DNA from: JBBDRV01 sp040905285
GTDB lineage: Bacteria > Bacteroidota > Rhodothermia > Balneolales > Balneolaceae
Length of the DNA: 21,654 nt
Assembly (NCBI GenBank): GCA_040905285.1
Contig: JBBDRV010000197.1
Span: 1 to 21,654, forward strand
Direction: 5' to 3'
The first letter of the stretch is position 1, and every line of letters begins with the position of its first letter. The notes below the pieces were generated by a model. That model saw nothing but the letters and a program-made list of their open reading frames with translations, ran no database searches and had not been told where the DNA came from. Shown in pieces: positions 9,301 through 16,472 of the stretch. The translations under genes were made by a program, and so were the position numbers.

Positions 9301-12300
9301 CACCGTGCCTTTTGCATTGGTGTGGATAGCGGCGCCGGGTTATGTCTGGTTTATAAGCCAGCCGATTCGGGTTAAGAAGGATTCTTTTACCGGTCGGGAG
9401 AGGCTGAAGCTGCAAATGTACGCACGCCGCACGTGGTTTTACTTCGAAAGATTCGCCGGGGAGGAGCACTCCTGGCTCCCGCCGGACAATTATCAGGAAG
9501 ACCCGCCCCTGTCCGCTGTGGCCAGGACGTCCCCGACAAACATCGGGCTGGGCCTGGTATCTGCCAAAGTAGCTTACAGAATGGGTTATATAACCTTTGG
9601 TCAGCTGCTTGAGCGGATTGAACAAACCCTTCATTCCCTTCAGATGCTGGAAACTTACGAGGGACATTTTTATAACTGGTATGATACCAGATTCGGTGAA
9701 GCTCTGAATCCCCGATACGTTTCAACTGTGGATTCGGGTAATCTCGCTGCCGGTCTGATCGTCATCAAAGAAGCCATCAGGGAAGCGGTGAGAGCACCCG
9801 GCATAAACAGATATTGCTGGAACGGGCTGCAGGATACGGCCCGGACGGTGGAAACCATTTTCAGGGATTACCGGGACCGGCAGACCGTGTCTGATGAGTT
9901 GTTTCAGAGGATCCACCGGTTTACAGGCTCCATGCTGCATAAACTGGAAACAGATTCACCGCAAACCATTCCTGAAAACCTGAAAAAACTGCGCCTGCTA
10001 AAAGAAGATGCCCTCGAACTTTGTACGACTGACCTTCTGCCGGTCCGTAATGTGACAGGCGATGAGGAGATGAAAAATATTCTTTACTGGATAGAGGCAC
10101 CGCTTATACAGATTGAGGCTCTGATCAGTGAATGGAAAGGCCTGTCCGGTGCAGGCCATATTCAAACCGGCCTTCACACACTGGATGAGATACAGCGCCA
10201 TGCTGCAGAGTCCGGGGCCGGTGAAGAGAGTTCTGCAGTTATCAGGCGCTGGAAAAACCAGGCGGATAATATTATTGAAATTTCAGAAAAGCTGGTCCGT
10301 GAGATGGATTTCTCCTTTCTCTATAACAAGCGCAGAGGTCTTTTCCATATCGGATACAACACGGAGAAGGCCCAGTCCGATGTGTCAACCTACGACCTGC
10401 TGGCCAGCGAAGCCCGAATTGCCTCTTATATTGCAATAGCGAAAGGCGATGTGCATTCAGAGCACTGGTTCAGGCTTAGCCGGAGATTGACGAGGCTTGG
10501 CAACAATGAGCTCCTTCTCTCCTGGGGCGGGACCATGTTTGAATATTTGATGCCCATGTTATTCATGCGCTCGTTTCCCGATACACTGTTAAGCCATACC
10601 TACGATAGCATCATTCAATGGCAAAAGGAGTATGGCGCCAAGAGGGGATATCCGTGGGGGTCGTCAGAGAGCGCCTATAATTTTCTGAACCTGGAAATGC
10701 AATACCAGTACCGCGCATTCGGCGTACCCGGCCTCGGGCTGAAACGCGGACTCGCCGAAGAATATGTTATCGCTCCCTATGCAAGCCTCCTGGCGCTGAT
10801 GATAGATCAGCCTTCTTCTGTTGAAAATCTTGAAAAAATCGAGGATCTCGGCGGGCTCGGTTTGTTTGGCTTCTATGATGCCCTTGACTATACATCCGCC
10901 CGGCTCAAGAAATCCGATCCGTACAAAGTGGTTAAAACGTATATGGCACATCATCAGGGAATGTGCCTGGCGGCTCTTGACAATGTGCTGAACGGCTGGC
11001 CCGTCCACCGCTATTTCCATGCTGATCCGCAAATAAAAGCATGTGATCTGTTGCTGCAGGAGAGAATACCGAGAGGAATGCCTATCAAGGAGCCCCATCC
11101 CATTGATGTGGAACTGGAACCGGGAGAGCAGAAAAAGATTGAATATATTGTTGAGCATTCAGGTATCGGCCACCTGGATCAGTCGCCACCGAGACTCCAT
11201 TTGCTGTCCAACGGGCAATACTCCCTTTTCGTCACTCATGCCGGGACCGGCTGTTCAAGGTTTGAGGAGACTGCCCTGAATGCCTGGGAGCCCGATACCA
11301 CGATGGACCCGTCGGGCGTATTCTTTTATATCAAGGATAAGGAGTCGGGCAAGTTCTGGTCGGCAGGCCATCAGCCTGTAAAGCGAATGCCCGATCGTTA
11401 CGATACCTGGTTTCATAACGGCAAAGTGATCACGTCGAGGGTGGACGAGTGGATCGAGACCACCACCGAAATTTGTGTTTCCTCCGAGCACCCGATGGAG
11501 CTGAGAAGACTGACACTTACCAATTATGCGGACCGGCCAAGAAAGCTTGAAGTTACAAGTTACGCTGAAATTGTGTTGAATCGTCTGGCTGACCACAATT
11601 CGCATCCCGCATTCTCAAAGCTGTTCGTCCAGACCGATTATGTCGCCGAACACCATGCCGTGCTGGCAAAACGCCGGCCCAGAAGCAGTTCAGACAGAGA
11701 ACAATGGCTGATACATACGGTTACAGGCCATGATCTGGAGAATATTACCGAACCGTTGCAATTTGAAACGGAGCGAGCAAAATTCATCGGCAGGGGACGC
11801 TCTCTCAGTCAGCCTCTGGCAATGGATACGGATCAGGCACTGTCGGGCTCCCTGGGGAATGTTTCGGATCCGGTGGTCAGCCTCAGAAGAACCATTACCC
11901 TGAACCCCGGTGAAAAGGTAAAACTTGTTTTCGGCATGGGAAGAGCGGATAACCGGGAAGAAGCCGTAAGGCTGGCGGATATCAGCGACAATCCTCATGC
12001 GGCGGATCGTGAATTCGATCTGGCTTCCGTCTATAGCATGGTGGAACAGGAGCATATAGGCGTCACCGCCAAAGAGGGTCACTTTTTTCAGAAACTGGCC
12101 TCCTATCTGATCTATCCCCATGAAAAATTTCGCGCAGCCGGAAAAAAACTGATGCAGAACCGGAGGAATCAATCCGGCCTCTGGGCTTTCGGCATTTCGG
12201 GGGATTTGCCCCTGATGATATACCGGATCCGGGATGCCAACCAGCTGAAAGATGTCCGAACTCTTCTGAAAGCCCACAGCTTCTGGAAGCTGAAAGGTCT

Positions 12301-15100
12301 GAATACGGATCTGCTGATTCTGAATGACCATCCGCCCAGCTATGCTGATGAGCTGCAGGAATCAATTCAAAAAGCCATTGAATCGTCGATGAAAGGCAGG
12401 GCTGCAGGGGCGGGAGGGGGTGTATTTACTCTGAAAAGCGAAAAGATTACGGACGAAGATCTTACTCTCCTGCTGACTGTGGCGGCGGCTGTTTTTGAGG
12501 ATAAACTGCCGGTGGTGGAAATCCGTCCCGATACAGAAGAGACATCTTCCTTTTACCTTAAAACTGCCCCGGCACCATACAGGAGAAAGAGGCTTTCCTC
12601 CGGAAGTTCTTCGGAAAGCCTGGGGAAGGCAGGTGAAAAGCTGATGTTTTTTAACGGCAACGGCGGTTTTTCGGCTGACGGCAAAGAATATCATGTCCTC
12701 GTCGGGCAGAACTCCCGGACAGGATATCATGAATTTCCACCGGCACCCTGGTCGAACATTATCGCCAACCCCGGAATGGGCTTTATTACCACTGAAAGGG
12801 GAGGGGGGTATACCTGGAGCCGGAACAGCCGGGAAAACAAGCTGACAAAATGGTCCAATGACCCCGTGCGGGATCCCTGTTCAGAGGCTTTTTTTATACG
12901 GGATGAGCACAGCCGGGAATTCTGGTCTCCTCTGCCCGCACCCTGTCCCGGTGACGGGGATTACCTGACAGCCCACGGGTTCGGCTATTCGCGATTTGAG
13001 CATACGTCGAATGACATCAGCCAGAAACTGACCCAGTTTATGGCCGGTGAGGACCCGGTTAAAATTTCGATCCTCCAGCTGAGGAATTTATCCTCCCGCA
13101 CGCGTCGCCTTTCACTGTTTGCCTTTACTGACCTTGTAATGGGAGTTGAAAAGCAGCCGGCGTCCAGGTTTATCATTCCGGAGGTCTCCGGCAAACGTCA
13201 TGTGCTGTATGCCAGGAATTATTACAACAATGAGTTTGCAGGGAGGGTGGCCTTTAACCGCATGGCCGTGCCCGGTGGAGACAGCGATATCTTTTTCACA
13301 ACCGACCGCAGCAGTTTTATCGGCCGGAATCGCAGTTTATCCATGCCGCAGGCACTGCTTTTCCGAGAACAGCTGGAAAACCGTGTGACGTTCGGTGCCG
13401 ATGTCTGTTCAGCTTTTCAGACGGTTGTCGAGATGAAGCCTGAAGAGAGTCTGAAGGTGATTATTCTTCTGGGGGAAACAGGGAGCAGGGATGAGGCGGA
13501 GAATCTGGCAAATACCTATTCAGATCCGGTGAGGGCAGAACAGGAGCTGAATGCGGTCATTAAATCCTGGAAGGAAAAGTTAACGGTAATCCAGGTGGAA
13601 ACACCGTCAGAGGCGCTTGATGTCATGGTCAACGGCTGGCTTATGTATCAAAATCTGGTCAGCCGGCTGATGGCCCGTACAGCTTTCTACCAGGCGGGCG
13701 GGGCGTATGGCTTCCGGGATCAGCTGCAGGATGTGATGGCCGCACGATACGTCGACCCCGGGATCACGAGGAAGCAGATTCTTTTACATGCTTCCAGGCA
13801 GTTCAGGGAAGGCGATGTCCAGCACTGGTGGCACCCGCCAACGGGAAGGGGCATCCGTTCGAAAATTTCAGATGACCGTCTCTGGCTGCCGTATGTGACG
13901 GAGTTTTATGTGCGCTCAACGGGGGATGAGTCCATACTGGAGGAAGCCGTTCCGTATGTAGAAACCCGCCGCCTGCGTGAAGATGAACATGAAGTGTATC
14001 TTGAACCCGAGGTTCTTGATGAGAAAGGCTCGCTCTATGAACATTGCTGCCGGGCCATAGATATTTCATTGAAGATGGGAGATCACGGGCTTCCCCTGAT
14101 TGGGGCGGGGGACTGGAATGACGGGATGAACCGGGTGGGTGAAGGAGGAAAGGGGGAGAGCGTTTGGCTTGGTTTCTTCCTTTATGATATCCTGGAGCGT
14201 TTTAAAACCATCTGCAAAAAAACCGGGGATGATTCACGTGCGGAAAACTACGGGAAAATTGCAGAAGATTTAAAAAAGAACCTGAATAAACACGGCTGGG
14301 ACGGACAATGGTATCTGAGGGCATTTTATGATGACGGATCCCCGCTGGGTTCGGCCGGGAATGAAGAATGCCGTATAGACGTCATTTCCCAGGCCTGGTC
14401 GGTTATTTCAAAAGCCGCCCCGAAAGAACGTGGACTGGAAGCACTGCAATCCGTTGAAGAGCACCTGATTTCTGCTGAAGACGGAATTATCAGGCTGCTG
14501 ACCCCCCCGTTCGACCAGACGGAAAAAGATCCGGGTTACATCAGGGGATATATTCCCGGTGTGCGCGAGAACGGCGGACAATATACTCACGGGGCTTTAT
14601 GGTCTGTCAAGGCCTTCGCAGATGCCGGCATGGGTGACAAAGCCGTTCGATATCTGGAAATGATCAATCCTGTGAATCACGGCAGGACACCCGGGGAAAT
14701 TTCCGTGTACAAAGTGGAACCCTATGTCGTTGCAGCGGATGTCTACGGAGAAGTGCCCATGATCGGCCAGGGTGGGTGGACGTGGTACACCGGGTCCGGC
14801 GGCTGGATGTACAGGGTGGCTCTGGAGTCGGTTCTGGGCATCGGTTTCAAAAACGGCGATCTTGTTATAGACCCTGTAATTTCACGTTCCTGGAAGCGGT
14901 ATTCGGTCAGCCTCCGGACCGGTAATGAAACGACGTACAAAATAACTGTTGAAAATCCATCTGAACTGGAGAAAGGGGCGCTGTCGGGAACGGTAGACCG
15001 GGAACGTGTCGAGTATGCATCGGGGTGTGCTGCAATCCCTTTGCAGGAAGATGGGCAGACTCATCTTGTCAGACTGATAATCAGGCCACCCGGACATTGA
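6398..15100 (+). CDS. ndvB: Cyclic beta-1,2-glucan synthase (GT84-GH94 fusion)
   Basis: This is a giant inner-membrane enzyme of the NdvB/ChvB/Cgs family, which polymerises glucose from UDP-glucose into beta-1,2-glucan and cyclises it. A conserved N-terminal segment (PAAEWLIDNF, about 66-75) precedes two membrane segments (about 403-428 and 433-463). The GT84 domain has DAD at 627-629 and HRWTRGDWQ at 774-782. More membrane segments follow (about 818-860, 885-911, 944-987). A glycoamylase-like domain ends with HHQGM (1518-1522). Two copies of a GH94 beta-sandwich region follow; each contains an FIGRxRSLS motif, with Phe1796 and Phe2307. The GH94 catalytic domain carries GDWNDGMN (aspartates 2572 and 2575) and ends near 2812. 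In Brucella Cgs this phosphorylase part sets ring size. The ATG at 6398 gives 2900 residues, close to known members; a GTG at 6275 would add 41 residues with no recognisable content. No glucan exporter (NdvA-like) gene is adjacent. Confidence 0.93.
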   Translation: MPEKSTVSYKVDFLKESAESLAQAQSWTSGKKPFKSLDPGLEEAKKILVEAYRVLSLAAKNNQDITPAAEWLIDNFYIIQEQIVQISNDFPKNYQKSIPKLTAGRNRGLPRVYELALNLVLYTDYLVDEETLISYVTSFQEQEVLTQGEIWAIPIMIRYVLIEQLARKANRVLERKKIRPRVSELIEDLMKQDSREPGQVLRKLTNWMSQSSDSSDEQVLLVEMVSMMQASGLLMDEEKRWFDFRFNQVDLTLEEALRLEAQEQSKLQVSIQNNIASLRKVSETDWADFGEECSIMDRMLRLDPSGHYSAMDFRTRDNYRATIERLSRHSPLSEIEVTEQILLMTESSPEKNSDRSSSDRRFGKQDPRRHVGYYLSGEGYNRLTGEIDYSMPFTERIQRQFEHNTLLYIVTVSIHTLVLLAVLWLVTDAPDRGISISAAVLLIAFFPALDLSVSAVNRLFAMILPPRVLPKMDYKDEIPADSRTVVVVPTLLTSPEDVRKQLEDLEVRSLANPNRELQFGLLTDFPDADEKEKEMDSTILETGLEIIREMNKKYSSGYGEKFFLFHRERIRNDAEDAWMGWERKRGKLEEFNKLLINPSSETSYDYFAGNFLQTVTDRPVEFVITLDADTRLPPDSARDLVRSASLPLNRASYHRELKRIDRGYGIIQPKISIPPDSSRRTWFSRIFSGNVGLDPYSTAVSDIYQDLKGEAIFTGKGIYDVKAFHKVMEGRLPDDRILSHDLLESTYMRTGLVTDIELFDDFPGTYASYCKRNHRWTRGDWQIANWLFPRVREKDGRKKNPVNLLSKWKIFDNLRRSLNPFFLMLFFITGWFWLPGSAILWTAAAFGILAFPIYISLSSDVANRPARVKWKLYMDKVRANLKINSIQALSALIILPHQAILHFDAVFRSLWRLTVTKKGLLEWTTASHTEEAVTNSFRAYLRMSWISPTAGILILSAAVILTPQHWLITVPFALVWIAAPGYVWFISQPIRVKKDSFTGRERLKLQMYARRTWFYFERFAGEEHSWLPPDNYQEDPPLSAVARTSPTNIGLGLVSAKVAYRMGYITFGQLLERIEQTLHSLQMLETYEGHFYNWYDTRFGEALNPRYVSTVDSGNLAAGLIVIKEAIREAVRAPGINRYCWNGLQDTARTVETIFRDYRDRQTVSDELFQRIHRFTGSMLHKLETDSPQTIPENLKKLRLLKEDALELCTTDLLPVRNVTGDEEMKNILYWIEAPLIQIEALISEWKGLSGAGHIQTGLHTLDEIQRHAAESGAGEESSAVIRRWKNQADNIIEISEKLVREMDFSFLYNKRRGLFHIGYNTEKAQSDVSTYDLLASEARIASYIAIAKGDVHSEHWFRLSRRLTRLGNNELLLSWGGTMFEYLMPMLFMRSFPDTLLSHTYDSIIQWQKEYGAKRGYPWGSSESAYNFLNLEMQYQYRAFGVPGLGLKRGLAEEYVIAPYASLLALMIDQPSSVENLEKIEDLGGLGLFGFYDALDYTSARLKKSDPYKVVKTYMAHHQGMCLAALDNVLNGWPVHRYFHADPQIKACDLLLQERIPRGMPIKEPHPIDVELEPGEQKKIEYIVEHSGIGHLDQSPPRLHLLSNGQYSLFVTHAGTGCSRFEETALNAWEPDTTMDPSGVFFYIKDKESGKFWSAGHQPVKRMPDRYDTWFHNGKVITSRVDEWIETTTEICVSSEHPMELRRLTLTNYADRPRKLEVTSYAEIVLNRLADHNSHPAFSKLFVQTDYVAEHHAVLAKRRPRSSSDREQWLIHTVTGHDLENITEPLQFETERAKFIGRGRSLSQPLAMDTDQALSGSLGNVSDPVVSLRRTITLNPGEKVKLVFGMGRADNREEAVRLADISDNPHAADREFDLASVYSMVEQEHIGVTAKEGHFFQKLASYLIYPHEKFRAAGKKLMQNRRNQSGLWAFGISGDLPLMIYRIRDANQLKDVRTLLKAHSFWKLKGLNTDLLILNDHPPSYADELQESIQKAIESSMKGRAAGAGGGVFTLKSEKITDEDLTLLLTVAAAVFEDKLPVVEIRPDTEETSSFYLKTAPAPYRRKRLSSGSSSESLGKAGEKLMFFNGNGGFSADGKEYHVLVGQNSRTGYHEFPPAPWSNIIANPGMGFITTERGGGYTWSRNSRENKLTKWSNDPVRDPCSEAFFIRDEHSREFWSPLPAPCPGDGDYLTAHGFGYSRFEHTSNDISQKLTQFMAGEDPVKISILQLRNLSSRTRRLSLFAFTDLVMGVEKQPASRFIIPEVSGKRHVLYARNYYNNEFAGRVAFNRMAVPGGDSDIFFTTDRSSFIGRNRSLSMPQALLFREQLENRVTFGADVCSAFQTVVEMKPEESLKVIILLGETGSRDEAENLANTYSDPVRAEQELNAVIKSWKEKLTVIQVETPSEALDVMVNGWLMYQNLVSRLMARTAFYQAGGAYGFRDQLQDVMAARYVDPGITRKQILLHASRQFREGDVQHWWHPPTGRGIRSKISDDRLWLPYVTEFYVRSTGDESILEEAVPYVETRRLREDEHEVYLEPEVLDEKGSLYEHCCRAIDISLKMGDHGLPLIGAGDWNDGMNRVGEGGKGESVWLGFFLYDILERFKTICKKTGDDSRAENYGKIAEDLKKNLNKHGWDGQWYLRAFYDDGSPLGSAGNEECRIDVISQAWSVISKAAPKERGLEALQSVEEHLISAEDGIIRLLTPPFDQTEKDPGYIRGYIPGVRENGGQYTHGALWSVKAFADAGMGDKAVRYLEMINPVNHGRTPGEISVYKVEPYVVAADVYGEVPMIGQGGWTWYTGSGGWMYRVALESVLGIGFKNGDLVIDPVISRSWKRYSVSLRTGNETTYKITVENPSELEKGALSGTVDRERVEYASGCAAIPLQEDGQTHLVRLIIRPPGH

Positions 15101-15201
15101 TAAAATCCTTGAAATTTTAGAGGCAAAAACTCATACAGGCGGGTAGTGAAAATTTCTACGTGATATTCAATGTTCGAAGCACAGAGGCCGGAAATATTTC
15201 C

Positions 15202-15233
15202 TTGTATACTATTAAAAGAATTTTTTGTGTTTG
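15202..15233 (+). promoter_or_regulatory. Candidate promoter of the cheB-like gene
   Basis: In the AT-rich part of the 180-bp gap, TTG (15202-15204) is followed 21 nt later by TGTGTTTG (15226-15233). This resembles the Bacteroidota -33/-7 pattern (TTG ... TAnnTTTG) with one mismatch. It lies about 50 bp upstream of the chosen start. A near-palindrome (GACCC-C-GGGTC, 15234-15244) follows immediately and could bind a regulator. Both readings are tentative. Confidence 0.25.
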
Positions 15234-15270
15234 GACCCCGGGTCATGCGGGACTTTGAGCATTCAATCAA

Positions 15271-15276
15271 AGGAGG
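15271..15276 (+). promoter_or_regulatory. Strong ribosome binding site for the cheB-like gene
   Basis: AGGAGG ends 4 nt before the ATG at 15281. It is the only strong Shine-Dalgarno sequence next to a gene start in this window. It decides the start against an upstream in-frame ATG at 15170, which would add 37 residues unlike any receiver domain. Confidence 0.75.
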
Positions 15277-15280
15277 GAAA

Positions 15281-16441
15281 ATGGAAACCATACGTGTTTA
15301 TGTTATAGATTCATCTGTTTTGGTTCGGCAAACCATGGCAAACATTATTCAGAACACGGACGGTACGGATATATCCGATTCTGTCACAGCCGATTCACCA
15401 TCCGGACAGATCATCGGAAAGATCCACCGGCAGAAACCCGATGTGGTCCTGTTGGGGCTGGATAGCCCCGAATCGTCGACAGGGCAACTGTTCGTGACCA
15501 TTAGAAATACATTTCCGGAGCTTCCGGTTATTATACTGACACCCCGAACTGTCGAGGGAGGGAAAGCAGCGCTTTTTGCATTAAAAAAGGGAGCAATTGA
15601 ATACATTACCAAACCGGCAAAATCAAGCAACCTGCTGCTTGCGTATCGTCATCTGGAAAAAAGACTGCGGCCGGCGTTACAGCTGGTGCCGGATGTTAAT
15701 CGGAAGGTATTGTCTTCCGACGGTTATAGCCGTTTGCCACAGCAAAAAAAGGCGGTTGACCCGACAGTTCAACGGATTGACAGACCTGTTGAGCTGGTGG
15801 TCATCGGTGGATGTTCCGGAGGGGTAAAGGCCCTGTACCCGATAGTCGAAAGGCTTCCCGCCGATCTCCCGGTACCGGTGGTTATAGTCCAGCATATGCC
15901 GAGGATATATACACGTGCGCTGGCTGAGGAACTGGACGAAATCACCTCGCTGAACGTGAGGGAAGCCACGTACGACAGCTTGCTGCTCCCCGGGCAGGTT
16001 TATCTTGCACCCGGCGGCTATCATGCAAGTATCAAGAACAATGCTGCGCGTAAACAGATCACTCTCCACAGAGGCCCCAAGGAGCACAGATGCAGGCCGT
16101 CCGTGGACGTGTTGCTCCGCTCTGTAACCCAGGTATATAAAAACAGGGTTCTTACGGTATTTCTTTCGGGAAGCGGCAGAGACGGTTTGCTGGGAGCAAG
16201 AAAAATATCAGCCTCCGGAGGTCAGGTGATACTCCAGAGTAAAGAGACATCCCTTATCTGGGACTTGCCCGCTGAAATAGACAAGCGCAGTATCAATGAA
16301 GGCGAGTATGACATCACTGATCTGGCAAATGAAATTGCCGGACGTGTGAAAGGCCTGGACGAGCGTGTACGTGTTGCCCCTTCCATTCCGTTGAGTCGTA
16401 CTTCCAAAGGACACGGAGACTACGGTTACATGAGGGTTTAG
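15281..16441 (+). CDS. CheB-like protein with degenerate receiver and altered active site
   Basis: This 386-residue protein has the CheB layout: an N-terminal receiver-like domain (about 1-125), a linker, and a CheB methylesterase-type domain (about 168-355). The receiver keeps Asp10, Thr87 and Lys111. However, the usual phospho-accepting aspartate (LD in the CheB pattern) is Gly59, and the second acidic residue of the N-terminal pair is Ser11, so phosphorylation on the normal site looks impossible. In the esterase domain the GASTGG loop reads GGCSGG, which puts Cys178 at the place of the catalytic serine and Ser179 next to it. The other triad members are present: His205 in QHMP and Asp301 in SGSGRDG. 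Classical CheB demethylates chemoreceptors, but no chemotaxis gene is nearby. It may be a divergent hydrolase, a deamidase-like enzyme or a binding protein. The start is fixed by an AGGAGG site. The gene converges with ppc, leaving 31 bp. Confidence 0.85.
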   Translation: METIRVYVIDSSVLVRQTMANIIQNTDGTDISDSVTADSPSGQIIGKIHRQKPDVVLLGLDSPESSTGQLFVTIRNTFPELPVIILTPRTVEGGKAALFALKKGAIEYITKPAKSSNLLLAYRHLEKRLRPALQLVPDVNRKVLSSDGYSRLPQQKKAVDPTVQRIDRPVELVVIGGCSGGVKALYPIVERLPADLPVPVVIVQHMPRIYTRALAEELDEITSLNVREATYDSLLLPGQVYLAPGGYHASIKNNAARKQITLHRGPKEHRCRPSVDVLLRSVTQVYKNRVLTVFLSGSGRDGLLGARKISASGGQVILQSKETSLIWDLPAEIDKRSINEGEYDITDLANEIAGRVKGLDERVRVAPSIPLSRTSKGHGDYGYMRV

Positions 16442-16456
16442 GTTAGGGTTCAGGGG
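16434..16456 (+). other. Telomere-like G-rich tract, possible two-tetrad G-quadruplex
   Basis: Four G-runs (16434-16436, 16441-16442, 16446-16448, 16453-16456) are separated by short T/A-rich loops, giving a run that resembles degenerate TTAGGG repeats. It overlaps the cheB-like stop codon and fills part of the short convergent intergenic gap, where no conventional terminator is seen. Quadruplex formation is an inference from the G-run spacing. Confidence 0.4.
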
Positions 16457-16472
16457 TTTTGCATCGGTTTTT

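Noticed and set aside
15101..15119. TAAAAT...ATTTTA inverted repeat just after the glucan synthase stop, considered as a terminator
   Set aside because: The stem is only A-T pairs with a 7-nt loop and no T-run after it, too weak to call.
15170..15280. A longer start for the cheB-like gene
   Set aside because: The added 37 residues do not look like a receiver domain, and the AGGAGG at 15271-15276 points to the ATG at 15281.
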